A DNA stretch of 64,000 nucleotides from Rotaria socialis (GCA_905331475.1 CAJNYU010003387.1:59713-123712); one strand, 5' to 3'. Positions 45,916 to 58,108 are shown, counted from the first letter of the stretch. Program-made: numbers and translations. The notes: generated by a model not told the origin, from the letters alone.

Positions 45916-46517
45916 TCACCATACGTGTGGTCAATAGCAAAGTATGAAAAAATCTGAGCGATAGCGTATACGTCAGCATAAGCATTTAACCTGTTTTCAT
46001 GTTTTTTTCATAAATTACCGCGTGAAAAATCGTTAGAATTTGATGATTTAACGAAAATAAAATATTACTTTTGGTACTGAAAACGTGTTAAATAATCTTT
46101 GACACAAGAAGACGCGTTAATATCGCACTCTTTTAATGCATTTTTGAGATCGATAAAGTAACATTGATTTTTGTGAACGCATTCAATTTGTAACAAATTT
46201 CCATGTCAAAAAGTTTCGTTAAATTAGAAAAAAATACATGTAACAATGATAGTTAAAACGAGTGATGTTTGGCAAATATTAAAGTAAGAGCGACAACTGC
46301 AGTAAAATCTTCTTAGAGAAAGCACGGTTCGTATTTGTGAGGTGTTCAAGTAGGAAGGCTTTACTGTAATGTAAACCAATTATCTGCACCGAGAATATGA
46401 TTACAAAAATGAACGCTCTTCCTTATAACTTTTCGTAAGGAAATTTCGACACCATACTGCAGATCTTAAGCAATTATCAATTGTGATAATTTCATACAAC
46501 ATCTTCTTTTATTACAG
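45916..46517. other. non-coding stretch before the LRR exon
   Basis: AT-rich; no gene recognised. It ends with the acceptor TTTTATTACAG. Confidence 0.4.
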
Positions 46518-47388
46518 CACAGACCGTTCGAACACTTCTTCTTCGATGAGTAAAACAAACAAATCTGACGAAGAGCGTGTCACAGTAATTAAGAAGTACG
46601 CAGCGCTCGCTTCAATTAAATTTTGCGATCAAGAGCTGCAAGATGACGATATGGAAGTCATTGGAAATGAATTGTCCATTAACTCCGTGTGTAAGGAACT
46701 TGTTCTCAAAAATAATGAGATTACATCCGACGGTGTTCGACCTCTGAGTGAAGCGCTTTCACGCAACTCAACATTGGAGGTACTCAATCTCTCTGGGAAT
46801 CCACTTAAGATGAAAGGTGCTGCTTGCCTCGGCAGTGCATTGTGCCGCAACTCCGTATTAGTCGATCTTCGTTTGGATTCGACGCGTATGGGCGATGAAG
46901 GAGCAAGAAAAATAGCTGACATGCTTCGTGCCAATCACACACTCGTCTATGTTGGGCTGAATAACAATCAAATCACAAGTGTTGGTATCGATTTCTTGTC
47001 GATAGCGCTTGAAATTAATAATACTCTACAGTCAATTGATATAAGTAGCAATGAGGCGGGTGTTGACGGGGCGAAGTCCCTCGGCAAAATGTTGCTTCAC
47101 AACAGGAATCTCTGCAAGCTATACGTCGATAGGAATGAAATTGGGGATGTTGGATTCATGTCGATATTCGATGGCTTGAAAAGAAATGCAACTCTCTTCA
47201 AATTATCAGTCGGCAACAACAATATCACCGATCGAACTCTAGACACTATCATTAACTTGTTGAAGGTCAGTGGAACATTGACAACAATTGACTTAAGAGG
47301 AAATAAACTATCAAAAGTCGCTCAAAACAAAATTCAACAGACAGCTGACCTAACAAAGACATGCAATACGCTGTTTCGCAATAAGTGA
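46518..47388 (+). CDS. RI/NLRC-type leucine-rich-repeat protein (exon after an acceptor)
   Basis: After the acceptor ending at 46517 the frame runs to TAA at 47388. A Ser-rich start (NTSSSMSKTNKSDEERV) is followed by about seven 28-residue ribonuclease-inhibitor-type repeats (CKELVLKNNEITSDGVRPL, LEVLNLSGNPL, LVYVGLNNNQITSVG, LQSIDISSNE, LFKLSVGNNNITD, LTTIDLRGNKLS). These form a protein-binding horseshoe. An independent start at MSKTNK (46546) is possible. The acceptor phase matches the donor that ends the kinase exon at 43299, so the two may be one kinase-LRR protein of about 604 aa. Confidence 0.75.
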
Positions 47389-47740
47389 TCAATATTCTAA
47401 TTTACCTCTAAACTGCACACTACTGTGATGATTGTCGAAAAACGCTATATCAGCGATTAACCATACGTGCAAAAGATTGTTTCTCTTTCAGATGGACGAC
47501 TCTATTGGTTGTAAAGGAAAATGCTAAAACACGCCACTCGAAAATTATGGAATGCTAAAGAAAAAGCGTTTTATCTCTTTCTGTCGATAGAGTTTCGTCA
47601 CTTAAAAAGGTGCTAGAACGCATTAAATGGTGTTTTATTTTTCAGAATAATCGCCATTGCTCTCCACGCAAAAAAAGGCGTGAAAACAGCATTCTATTGT
47701 AGCCGAGATTCTATTTTAGTAAAATTAATGCGCAGATAGG
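47389..47740. other. 3' flank of the LRR gene
   Basis: No gene recognised. Confidence 0.4.
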
Positions 47741-47770
47741 ATGTGAGGTGTGGGTGTGGACGTGCGCGTG
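47741..47770. repeat. TGTGGG-type island 12, at the edge of the GC-rich element
   Basis: ATGTGAGGTGTGGGTGTGGA followed by CGTGCGCGTG, directly abutting the CCCAGGTC terminus at 47771. Confidence 0.6.
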
Positions 47771-48072
47771 CCCAGGTCGAGCAATCCGACAGTAGGTACC
47801 TATCGGAACGCATCTGATCCGACTGGAATCCAATACGATTTTATCGGATTCTGCCAGATCTTACAGAATTATCGTTGGATTCCGGGCCGAGGAATCGATG
47901 TTGGATCCTCAGTGTCGGATTCCTATGAATTCCAAGGAAAAACCGTTATATGTCATCGGAAGTTCATAGGATTCCGACATCGATTCCTCGACCCGGAATC
48001 CAGTAGAATTGTATCGGATTTTAGAATACTTCCAGGTTCCTATCGGATCCGATGCCGGATCAGTCGACCTGG
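47771..48072. mobile_element. GC-rich palindromic element, copy 2 (CCCAGGTC family)
   Basis: Starts CCCAGGTCGAGCAATCCGAC and ends GGATCAGTCGACCTGGG, giving CCCAGGTCGA inverted ends. The interior is a long imperfect palindrome: GATTCCGGGCCGAGGAATCG pairs with CGATTCCTCGACCCGGAATC about 60 nt on. No coding capacity supported. Confidence 0.65.
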
Positions 48073-48100
48073 GTGGCTGAGACTTTTCCTGTATCTTTAC

Positions 48101-48180
48101 ACTCACACCCTGTGGGTGCAGATGTGAGTCTGAAACTTCATTTCATCTGCACCCACACTCAAACACCCATACCCGCACTC
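48101..48180. repeat. TGTGGG-type island 13 with perfect 14-bp inverted pair
   Basis: TGTGGGTGCAGATG (from 48111) and CATCTGCACCCACA are exact reverse complements about 19 nt apart. Further C-rich units (ACACCCATACCCGCAC) follow. Confidence 0.75.
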
Positions 48181-49099
48181 TACCATTGGATAGCCCAGAA
48201 TCTGTGCTACAAAATGGTATATGAGACCGTATTGAATCAAATTTATTACTGGAACAACTATCAAAGTACAAAATCCATTGCCATTTTTTCTAAACCATAG
48301 ACTTTTTTGTTTGGGGTCAAAAGAACATCATCATTAATCGGTCACCAACAAATAAAAATGGATTCTGTAGGCCCGTGAAAAAACTGCGCCTTTTCATATG
48401 TTAATCAAATGAAAATCATAAAATGTTTCTAATAAACTTCTTCAAAACAATATTGGCCACTATAGACTTTTTTTCATTGAAAATCGATATTTTTATATAC
48501 TTTAATAAGTTCTCCGTTGGCTTTGCCTAAGATAATCGTTGGAAAGCTTGAAAATAAATAACATATTCGTGTCCAGCATAAAAAATTGAATAGATAAAAA
48601 GATGTTTGAAAAGTTTTTAATAACCTTATAAGGAACCAATAGTGATTGTGATACACATTTACCCATAAATAATGAAGGAATTTATTTAAGGTGCCGGCAA
48701 TGCGAATTTCAAGTAAAATTTTCTTTTTTTACGATATTCGAAAGGCTTTCAGCTGCTAACCACGAAAATCTAGTTCTTTGCCTTGTGAAATGTTTTTTCG
48801 CTCTGAAAAATACCAATTATTTGGCAAGGGCCATTTTTGGTGAAAAACGTACTTTTTCCGAGTATGTGAAAAAAAAATTCTTTTATCCTACTTTTTCTTG
48901 CATGAAGTGATTTTTTTCTGACTTCACATCATCAAGTCCATGGAAATATGCTCTTATTTCGTCATCAGACATATAAACATATTAATGATACGATTTCGAA
49001 TCTCATTCACGCCAACACCGATGCATCAACTTTGTAAACCTATCTAGTTTTTGCAGGTAAACGATAGAATCAAGTACTTCATATCAGTCGATTCAGTGT
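48181..49099. other. intergenic, no gene recognised
   Basis: AT-rich with short frames only. Confidence 0.45.
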
Positions 49100-49170
49100 T
49101 TGGGTGTGGGTGAAGTTCACAGTAACATTCACATCTACGCGCACACCCGGACCCACACCCACACCCCACA
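49100..49170. repeat. TGTGGG-type island 14, inverted pair
   Basis: TTGGGTGTGGGTGAAG on the left; CACCCGGACCCACACCCACA followed by CCCCACAC on the right. Confidence 0.7.
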
Positions 49171-49379
49171 CTTTCGTGATTTGAATGATCAATAAATCAA
49201 TGCTATTTTTTGATAGATTTCTGAATAAGTTTATGTCTTATTCATCTTTATAATCACGGGATATTCTCTTTTATATAAGATGATCAATTATTTACAAAAC
49301 AAAGCAATAATCAATTTATTTATTAGTAATTATATAAACGTACAAAGCTAGAAAAACTATCTTCGTTCCATTTCACTTC

Positions 49380-49727
49380 ATTGATCAATTACATCAGCTG
49401 CGGCTTTATTTTTGTGTGAAAAGAATCCATTTGCTCGAATAGCCACATACATTTACCAGCTTTATACAATCGAACAGGCCAATATGACCATTTTTGTTTA
49501 TCATCTAATTTGTCAAAACATCGATCCTGTTCAATATTTTGAAAAAGAATATTTATTGTAGGATAGATATGATTTAAAAAATAAAAATAACACACCCAGC
49601 CCCAACTGGTTACTGTGCGATGTTACACCACGACCAAGATCTGTAATAAATTCTTGGTTTTCTCTCGGATCAAGAATAGCGTCGTTCGGCAATTGAAAAG
49701 TCGCATCTCGGCTACTGATTTCATCAG
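49380..49727 (-). pseudogene. two-exon gene fragment, family not recognised
   Basis: The minus-strand exon beginning at 49727 (after acceptor TTATTTTAG) reads ISSRDATFQLPNDAILDPRE and continues NQEFITDLGRGVTSHSNQLG. A short intron then leads to an exon from 49526 (DRCFDKLDDKQKWSYWPVRL, then YKAGKCMWLFEQMDSFHT). The last codons run into a poly-A stretch where a one-base shift would give a different ending (AAADVIDQ), so a frameshift is suspected. Upstream exons were not found. The segment looks protein-coding in composition, but I cannot name the family. Confidence 0.4.
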
Positions 49728-50109
49728 CTAAAATAAACAAATATATATATATATATTGTAATATTAACGAAATTTCTGATTCTAATAATAATATAAATTT
49801 AGCTTAGACAAAAATAAGAATCGTTTTTTTTCTACGTTTATCATTTATAATATCAAAACCAAACAATCATTCTCAAGATACCGACTGTAGAAAGCAAGTG
49901 AAAATGTTTTTAGTTATACCGCTAATACATTGCCATATGAATCAGAATGATCAATTCTTCGCTCTCATCCTGCTATATTGTCCATAGCAAGGAACATATT
50001 GAACAAAAGATTTCTTGTTCATTGTTCGACATCAATATGGACAACAATGGAAATATTTTGCGGTGATACACATTGTTGAACACAGTTATAAAAGCTACAA
50101 TCATTTTTG
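49728..50109. other. intergenic, no gene recognised
   Basis: Short AT microsatellite at 49740-49757; otherwise nothing. Confidence 0.4.
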
Positions 50110-52165
50110 TTGTCTTCCTCATTCGATGGCATTAATTACACAATTTGTCAGATCTATTTTTCATCGATCTGTTTATCTATCTGTCCTCAGTCGATATTCT
50201 TTGGGCATTTACCAATTTAAATAATCGTATTCAAACAATAATCAATGAACGAGGTTTCTTTCAGCACATCAATTTATCATCAGCACGTCTATTAAAATTC
50301 AATACGCTTCTTACTACACTTTGATTGAATCAAATTGAAACACTCATCATTGACATAGAAGCATCATTTTGGATGTGAGTGTGCGGATATGGGTATCGGT
50401 TTTACTAGAAAATGATTTACGCGCACCCACACCCACCCTTAATTAGATTAAAGAACTGCGAATAATTACAGTCGGATGTTATGTATATGGAATAGAAAAT
50501 AGTGTTCAATCACATTATGAATCGTCAATGAGTTACTTCTATAGAGGAAAACATGAGTTGATAAAAACAATGTCATTTAATGAATTCTCTCCAATATTCT
50601 CATTCAAAAATTTTCTTTTTAGATGGGCTTTATGGGTCATATTGGGTATCCTAGAGACCGTTTTCCAATACTTGTGAAAAATATTTTGCCACATTTGAAT
50701 GCACTTTGTTCGCTCGATTTGGGTCAAGATACTGGATTCGGCCTCACAAATTGGTACGTTACTACAATACAATGTCCTCTCAAGTATCTTCGTGTGCCGA
50801 TGGAACACATTCCACATTTATGCCATGTTATGATAAGAGAGACACTTTCAAGTACATCAGAACAATTCCATGTAACAGTGCGCAGTCAATATATGGAAAG
50901 AAAAAATAGTTTACCTACAGGATTAGTGTTATCTGAAATGATAAATTTGCATGCATTCACTTTGGTTGAATCAATATTCTACAGAAGTAGGAGAATTGAA
51001 TGGTCAACTATTGAATCACTTACCGCTCCGAATGTGATGCTCGTACTTCGACGAATGAAGTTGGTTATTTTCATAACTGTCAATGATTTCGATTGCACCA
51101 ATAGATCATCACTTTTCATGGATGATCGTCGAATCGATATTTAATTCGCTTTCATTATAGATGATACTTGTTTAGGTAATGAACTGAGTCATTATGTACC
51201 ACATTTGATAGTCGTCTTCATCCATGACAAATAGTTGGTGTAACTTGTGTTATAAGTTGCTTGTCCCCAACTTATCAACAATTTACAAATACCCATTGCT
51301 ATCTGAGTAATTGAATTATTACACAATTTTTATTTGACAACATCCTGATGAGAACTTAACAAATTATCAAAATGTTTAAATTTTCGATTTCCCCCCAATC
51401 TGTTGATGCAATAATCTTTCTTTATTCTAGTTCGATCGTTACCCATTGGTTTACGATGTTTGGCGCACTTTACCATGGGCATTGGGCCAATTCTTCGACT
51501 CCGTTGAACCGATTCAATATATAACTACAGTAGAAGTATTTTCTCTGTCTCCTTCGTACTCATCCATTATTAGTTCATCTCGACTCCGTACACTTAGTAT
51601 ATCAAAAAATGATTCATTACCATCGGTTATTTCAGTGCGTCATGTTGTGCAACTAGATCATATTAACATAGTCCATTTATCATTTCATGATTGGCCAGTT
51701 GGTTTAAATCTTCTGGCTATTCGTCGTATTTTACATTGACAAAGAATCTCGTTGCATTGAAAAACTTCTCCTATTTTCCATCTAATATTCGGTCTATTTC
51801 AATTCTATTTTGTGTTAATACGCCGAATTTTGTGTCAAGCAATTGATCTACATTGCGTTCGCTTTCAGCTTATATTGATGATCAACTCAGTACATATCGT
51901 TGTCAATGACATAAATTCAGGTCTTGATGATAATAGCTGTCAGATTTTTGCAGAAACAGTATCAATGTTGCTAATGATTTTACTAGTCCTATTATTTACG
52001 ACGAAGATGTAGCTTGTGGCGATGATGAAGACGGTGATTTAGCTTTTTTGAAATTGATATTTGATGTTTACCGGGCGTCTATCAAAGAACTAAATCGTCC
52101 TATTTTATGTTTACTATTTCATATGAAACCTCTGATTGTTTTTAAGAGGGAGGTTGTGAGCTAAC
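50110..52165 (+). pseudogene. broken F-box/LRR-type gene interrupted by a TGTGGG island
   Basis: Near 50150-50310 an F-box-like segment is readable (LSSVDILWAFTNLNNRIQTI, then FQHINLSSARLLKFNTLL) but has stops. Leucine-rich parts follow at 50623-51144 (LPHLNALCSLDLGQD, CPLKYLRVPMEHIPHL) and 51446-51739 (LRTLSISKND, LDHINIVHLSFHDW). They are in different frames or separated by stops, with a possible last piece near 52020-52165. The island at 50371-50441 sits between the F-box and the repeats. Gene order and motif types match the intact relative at 31387-33092. Confidence 0.6.
50371..50441. repeat. TGTGGG-type island 15, inside the broken F-box gene
   Basis: Degenerate G-rich block GGATGTGAGTGTGCGGATATGG, spacer of about 30 nt, then GCGCACCCACACCCACCC. 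Confidence 0.6.
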
Positions 52166-54614
52166 TGTTAGGTTATGATTTTCAAAAAAATAAAATAATA
52201 ATTAATAAATAGTCAAATCTATAGAATATTCCCAAACTTGAGAATAGAACGATTCTTAACGTGTTCAACAGTAGATTGAGATGTAGACTGCAGCATGGCT
52301 AGAGGATAGAAGTGTTGATGTGTGTTTGATAAAAGTTAGGTATGGAAAAATAGTGACAGATGTGTACTTCTCTTCTATGCTCGAGTGCTGAAGACGAATC
52401 AATAATAAAAAAGCGTAGCAGTAAAACATTTCATTTCTCTATTTCAATTGATTTTCTATACTATTGTTCAAATTCTGATTTAAATAACTAAATACAAAAA
52501 CTAGACTGAGCGATTAGTAAATTTACATAATTAAGTTAAACAGATAAGTTTCGAGGCTTATCTTTTATAAAATTTTGATGCGGCATACAGTTTATACATG
52601 AAATTTCTTTAATAATTATCTTTGATGCTTTACAATATCAAGGGCTTCATCCATTGTAGCAAGGAACAATAAATAAACTTGAACATCTAGTGAAGTACTG
52701 TTAAAGCATTTTCTTTTCTATCCTTAATACTGCTTGATAGATTCATATATATTATTATAACGATGAGTTTTTCTTCCTGAAATTTTCTTGTTCTTTCCTA
52801 GACTTGAAGACCACATTCTTCCCGGTTTCATCTTTCTCGTCTGCATATGAGCCGATCCATGTAAGCGCTGCTCAAACGAGGTCGTTCAATTCTGCTCAAT
52901 TTAATACAAGTTGTAGAGAGAGAGAGAGCAGTACTGAGAATTTTCAAGAAAGTCATTTTGAAAAATATTGAAAACTTGATTTTTGATGAGCATTGTACGA
53001 AAAGTTTTGGGAATGACCACTTTCATCGCTAGGAGTCTTCATATCTTTATGAGTTCTGCCTACCGTAAAATTGTCGTCTCTAAATATTGAGTACTTGGAA
53101 TTTCATGATTCGTTCGATAGAGACGAAGATGAGCAATTTTGCTAACTCTGCTCCTATATAACGTTTGATTTAAATGCGATGGATGCATGCAATTTTCACG
53201 GTAGATATAAAATTCATAGATTTATGTTTTCTAGAAATTTCAGCTACCTATTATCTTCTATTCGGTCACAGGACGCTGCTAAAAAATTATTTTTTTTTGA
53301 AAATATGAATTTTTTCCTAAGATATGGATCACCTGAGAATTTGGTATCTGCAAGTTGATAGTGCTATCTCTGACCTACAACCTAATAAAAAAATCAGCGT
53401 GAGGTCTGTATAAATGATCTGTACAGAAGGTCATTTTTGGTAGGGGTGTATGAAACATTTCGCAAAAGTTACGATTAGTTTTCCCCAGAAATCACTCACT
53501 AGATCATAACCGATTTTCAGAGCCTTATATTTGTTATAGAGTAAATTTTTCCATGAATTTATATGCAAGCCGCTTGAAAAATTATAATACCATTCTTGAA
53601 ATATTCAATGTATTTCCTAGGTCATTTTAGTCCCAAAAATCACTTTTTTTGAATTTTTCGACATCGATATCTCATGAAGGGTATTACATCTGTTTTCGTT
53701 CAAATTTTCTAAAAGAAACGAACTTTAAAATATGAAAGATTTATGATTTGGTGTCCACTGAACTAGGAATCTGAATTTTCGCCAGGTGGATACGCACGGT
53801 AGCCCATTCTTTTTTCCTTCTTTTACCTCTGTCTGCCATTTTCTCTCTCGTGTTGTTCTCCAATTAATCAGTGAAGAATGAACCAACAAGCAAATAAGTA
53901 AACAATTTATTTATCGACTCTTCTCTAGGAGAAAGACAATATTTCCACATGGGCACATGCAAGAAAAAGAGCGAGAAAAAAGACGCGTTTGTGAAAGGAA
54001 CGAATATCAATGATATGCCGCGTCGGTCATACTTGTTTGTGTTTTTCACACTCATGCTTTTGTCACTTGTCATGTTGTTTCGTGAGAAATACACGCACTC
54101 AGTATCTCTATTCTGTTTGTTCCACTCGATCTCTGATGTTGCAATTTACTCGACGACTAAACTCAATATTTGTTTGTTCATCGTTCTTCTGATCTAGAGT
54201 TAAAAACGAAAATACAGTCTTGCGTATAATGGTTGTCGATACGCGAACTAAATGTTTGAACCAAGAGCGTAGGAAGTCGCTGCAACTGTGCCTCAAAGTG
54301 AGTTCAAACTACGATCGCAATTTTGGAACACAATTAATATAAGTATCGCGCTTCCGGCGCGATTCTCTTTTCGATCAACCTACAAGGAAGACGTTGCTGG
54401 GAATGATTTTCTTGTTCATTCATTAATTTCTACGTACTTCAGACAGTTTTTAGCTCACACGTCAGTGTAATTGCGCGTAATTACGCTGTAATGCATTGAT
54501 TATGTACAATTATGAAACTGCGTTCCTAGCACAACCATAATTGCGTCGTAATTCAAGGGTAATCAAACACGTGGGCTTCAAGTACGAATAACATCCATCA
54601 TCGTAATATTTTTC
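52166..54614. other. long intergenic stretch, no gene recognised
   Basis: Short frames only. Frames at 53864-54296 on both strands overlap each other and lack domain features. Confidence 0.45.
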
Positions 54615-55466
54615 ATGAGATGTTATCATCTCAATATGTGCCCTGAAGTCTCTGAAATTCTTTCACACATTAAAAGAATTGTTAAACCAGCCAAGAAAAC
54701 TCTTAACGGAAAAAAATTTGGATACATTTCAATGATTTGTATTTTAGATAACAATAACGTAGACGAATATAATCGATTTACGATGTTAAAGAGTATTCAA
54801 ACTAGTCTTCCAACAAATCTGCGAAATACAATGGATCCAAAATTCATTTTCGTACTATTTTTTGTTGAGGTTGGTTCATTAATTTTCAATAGTCTTCATA
54901 TAGCAGCTTCAGAACTTCATGTTCACAATGCATACAATCAATTACCTGTTATCTATCATATATCCGCAAATTCTTATTCTTGTTTTTCGTCCATCAATTA
55001 TTGTATTTATGAACAAAAACAGCTGCGTTTTTTGAAATTTCTTGATCTGATGTTTATTTCAATTATCGTTATATGTTACGGTTGCTTATTCACCATTATC
55101 ATTTGTCAATGGGGAAATATTAAAATTCGTCCCAATTTAAAGATTACATGGTATTCGGCATTAGAATTATTCGTTTTACTTGTACTTGCTCTCCATACAC
55201 TTCTTATGATTATTCTTTTCGAACGCGATACTGCGAATACTAATCAATGCAACAAACAAAATGGTCTAGTACGTGTCGAAAATCTTTTTAACTACTTCGT
55301 TCTTAGTATACTCGAAGTAGCTTATATCTGCTTTGATCTGGTGAATCGACAAATGTCATCGATTCCTATTCCGCATCCAGATTTTGAATATGGTGCTCAA
55401 ACAGCCGAACGTATTCGTCTTCCATCCTCGGAAAATAATCATCATGTTATTAGAACCTGGAACTAA
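54615..55466 (+). CDS. multi-pass membrane protein, family not recognised (283 aa, or 210 aa from an internal Met)
   Basis: A single uninterrupted frame. Hydrophobic segments lie near residues 77-97 (FIFVLFFVEVGSLIFNSLHI), 142-165 (LDLMFISIIVICYGCLFTII) and 183-203 (LELFVLLVLALHTLLMIILF), with a weaker one near 225-240. The cytosolic-looking tail is polar. The Met at about residue 74 (MDPKFIF) directly before the first helix may be the true start, because the first 73 residues are less protein-like. Topology suggests a three- or four-helix protein. No family signature is visible, so function is open. Confidence 0.55.
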   Translation: MRCYHLNMCPEVSEILSHIKRIVKPAKKTLNGKKFGYISMICILDNNNVDEYNRFTMLKSIQTSLPTNLRNTMDPKFIFVLFFVEVGSLIFNSLHIAASELHVHNAYNQLPVIYHISANSYSCFSSINYCIYEQKQLRFLKFLDLMFISIIVICYGCLFTIIICQWGNIKIRPNLKITWYSALELFVLLVLALHTLLMIILFERDTANTNQCNKQNGLVRVENLFNYFVLSILEVAYICFDLVNRQMSSIPIPHPDFEYGAQTAERIRLPSSENNHHVIRTWN

Positions 55467-55757
55467 TTGAAAATCTATTCATTGTATATCGAATTCGTTT
55501 CATTTGATGATTTATTTGAATTTTCTGTGTATTCAAAATTGTTTTCACGGATTTCGTGGAATCTAAGAGACCAATACGTCCATTATCTTATTTCAAAACT
55601 TTTTGTGAGAAATATTCGAACTTTCGAGAAATTCAAATAGATCATTTCCTCGTTCTTTATAATTGTTTCATTATCTATCGGAAATATTGCGACTAGTAAT
55701 ACATGATTTCTCTTTGTATTCAAATTTTCAAAAATAGATTTTGAATAAACAACGTTT
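55467..55757. other. intergenic
   Basis: Nothing recognised. Confidence 0.4.
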
Positions 55758-56030
55758 TTAATAATCAAAACGAACAAACTCCTTCATGTGCCGTTGTCTT
55801 GCATGTGCTCTGAGAAACTCTTTCGAAGTGTGCCATCGTCGCCGAGTCGATATGATCAAGAAGAATCGCTCGTCAAATTTGAACAAATCAAGTAATATTG
55901 GATCATCGTACTCGCTAAGTTCTATTTGACCAATGCACTTGAAAGATGTTGGGTCAGAGACATTGAAATTGATCACATTCGGAAACGCGCTGCCAAAGCT
56001 GTGGAGCCATTATGTGATGTATGGAAGTGA
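55758..56030 (-). pseudogene. C-terminal gene fragment, family not recognised
   Basis: The minus-strand frame reads FGSAFPNVINFNVSDPTSFK, then CIGQIELSEYDDPILLDLFK, then FDERFFLIISTRRRW to a stop at 55758. It continues upstream in frame only to a TAA near 56015, preceded by more protein-like residues. It looks like a decayed last exon. I cannot identify the family. Confidence 0.35.
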
Positions 56031-56545
56031 ATCGACAATGTGATCGAAGCAAACAGCTCCACGCGATGACTAATAGTCACTCGATCAGTTTCTCTCAAGA
56101 GTCCATCACATTTAGATAATGTTAAAAAATCAAATTTCACAGACATCTTTGCGTATATACTCTATTGACAAACTGAAATGATTTGTAACCAATGGATATG
56201 TTCTCCTTTCCGTTGAAAGTAAAGTGAAATTTGAAATTGTCTAATTTGGCATACACGTTAATAACCCGTTTCTCTATCTTTGAGTGGGTCAGGATGACGA
56301 CGAATGAAAACAAATCATATCGCGATTCGACCTTTTTCTATTGAATGCAATGATAGGCTTGTTTTTCATTTTTATTGATGTCTGAAAAATCTCTATCAAG
56401 ACTATCTGCCTTCTTTTGTTCGTCTTGTTATTGCTCGTGTTTGATGTGTGGACGGCAATTCGTTGGTACATTTCCAAATAATATTCGAAAATGAATGCTG
56501 ATTTCAGAAAATTGTCTTACTCAACAAAGTTCATTTCGTGGTGCG

Positions 56546-56577
56546 AATGGGTGGGAGTGTGAGTATCAGTACGGGTA
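56546..56577. repeat. TGTGGG-type island 16, degenerate
   Basis: AATGGGTGGGAGTGTGAGTA, with a weak continuation CAGTACGGGTAT. Confidence 0.35.
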
Positions 56578-56947
56578 TAACCGAATCCAGGCAGTAACTG
56601 AGTCGAACTGCTCGGGTTCGGTGCGTACCTAATCTGAAGCTTATGAGAATAAAACAAAATGACACATAAACAACGTTGATTTTTCTATTTTTTTGTTACA
56701 TGAACATTTTTATTAGGCTTTATCATTTTTGTTTGTTGAACAGTATCATTTCCTGTTGAAAATAAAATAATAGAAGATGAATTGATTTTTTTAAATGAGA
56801 GAATTCGATACAAATAAACGATAATGTATTAGTTTAAAATGGATATATCGACTTCAAAAGGTATATTTTTTTTATGTAAAAAAATCGTTTAATGCTCTAG
56901 GATGCAAAAATATTCTTGCTCATTTACTGACTTCTATTCTTGACCTA

Positions 56948-56997
56948 TTGAGGGTGTGGATGTGAGTCCCAACTTTAATTCACGCCCACACCCTCAA
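56948..56997. repeat. TGTGGG-type island 17, perfect 12-bp inverted pair
   Basis: TTGAGGGTGTGG and CCACACCCTCAA are exact reverse complements at the two ends of a 50-bp segment. Confidence 0.75.
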
Positions 56998-57610
56998 GAT
57001 AGTTGGAATAGCCATTTTAGACCTACCGCTTCCCTATGTCATTTAGTTAGAAAATTGAGCCTATCCTAGAGGGAAACCGTTCCGCCGTCTATGCACATAT
57101 TCCGTCGAAATAATTTCTACTTAGGGTTGATTTCATTGATCACCCATATGTTCATTGGTTTCGATTTTACTCCATCCTAGCAAAGCATCCCATGAGATCA
57201 ATATATTAAAAAGTATTCTCTACATATAGATTGTTCGGTTTTTGATAGATACACACACACTCCAACCAATATAACAAAATCTCATTCTTCCCTTGTGTTT
57301 ATTATATACAAAGTATTTTGACATCTATGCGATAACTACGTGTTATACATAAAAAAATGCGTACTAATGCAAAAAGTCTTACATCCTATCCTAAAAAGAA
57401 ATTCATGTTTGATTGATTGAAATAAACAAGCGTATGTTGGAAAAAGGAAAAATGCCAACAACTATAAATAATAAGGGAAATCGTTTGCAAACTTACACTG
57501 CAAAGTATACGTATTCTAATATCACTCAGTAAATAGGTGTATTGGTGAAGACGAGAGAATGTTGGCGTTAATGTATGTGACTATGTGTAAATTTTGATCT
57601 TCTCGTCAGT

Positions 57611-57626
57611 GACACCCACACCCATG
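57611..57626. repeat. TGTGGG-type island 18, C-rich block
   Basis: GACACCCACACCCATG, 15 bp before the ATG of the next frame. Confidence 0.45.
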
Positions 57627-57640
57627 CACTAAGTATAACA

Positions 57641-57982
57641 ATGTTATTTAAAGAATTATGTCTGGTATATATCGCTATCGGATTGGCATTAGTAGAATAT
57701 GATAAAAGACGCAAAATAGATATAATTAATCGATTTAATGAAATTGAAAAGGCTGTTGAAGAATTTAAAGAAACAGCTGTAAATCAAAGAATCAGCATGT
57801 TTGGGAGATATGTTTACGAGGATGTTGAATATACTGATAAATTAAGAGATGATATGAAACTTCTATCAATACATATGCCAGAATTCATGACTCCGATGCA
57901 GGAAAGATTAATGCATACAAAAGACAAACAATTCAATAAAGCGATTAAAAATCAATTTTTTATTTTATTGCAAACATTATAA
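57641..57982 (+). CDS. small helical protein (113 aa), family not recognised
   Basis: Uninterrupted frame with a hydrophobic N-terminus (LCLVYIAIGLALVEY) followed by a charged helical or coiled-coil-like stretch (RKIDIINRFNEIEKAVEEFK) and a Met/Glu-rich end. Composition is protein-like and unlike the AT-driven frames around it. It may be the last exon of a longer gene or a short membrane-anchored protein. A TGTGGG block directly precedes the ATG, so upstream exons may have been lost. Confidence 0.45.
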   Translation: MLFKELCLVYIAIGLALVEYDKRRKIDIINRFNEIEKAVEEFKETAVNQRISMFGRYVYEDVEYTDKLRDDMKLLSIHMPEFMTPMQERLMHTKDKQFNKAIKNQFFILLQTL

Positions 57983-58056
57983 ACCTTTTAATTTTGGTTA
58001 ACAAATTTATTAACTTGATATAATCTCGATTTAACATCCATGTTTGTTTTTATCTT

Positions 58057-58108
58057 TGTGTGTGGGTATCTGTTAAGGCACATCCATCGACCACACCCAT
58101 ACCCTCAA
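58057..58108. repeat. TGTGGG-type island 19, inverted pair
   Basis: TGTGTGTGGGTATCTG on the left; CCACACCCATACCCTCAAG on the right. Confidence 0.6.

Larger units (their letters stand above)
56031..57640. other. intergenic with three telomere-like islands
   Basis: No gene recognised. Islands at 56546, 56948 and 57611. Short ACAC run near 57250. Confidence 0.45.

Noticed and set aside
53864-54296. Several overlapping short frames on both strands
   Set aside because: Mutually exclusive, no domains, no splice sites linking them to other exons.
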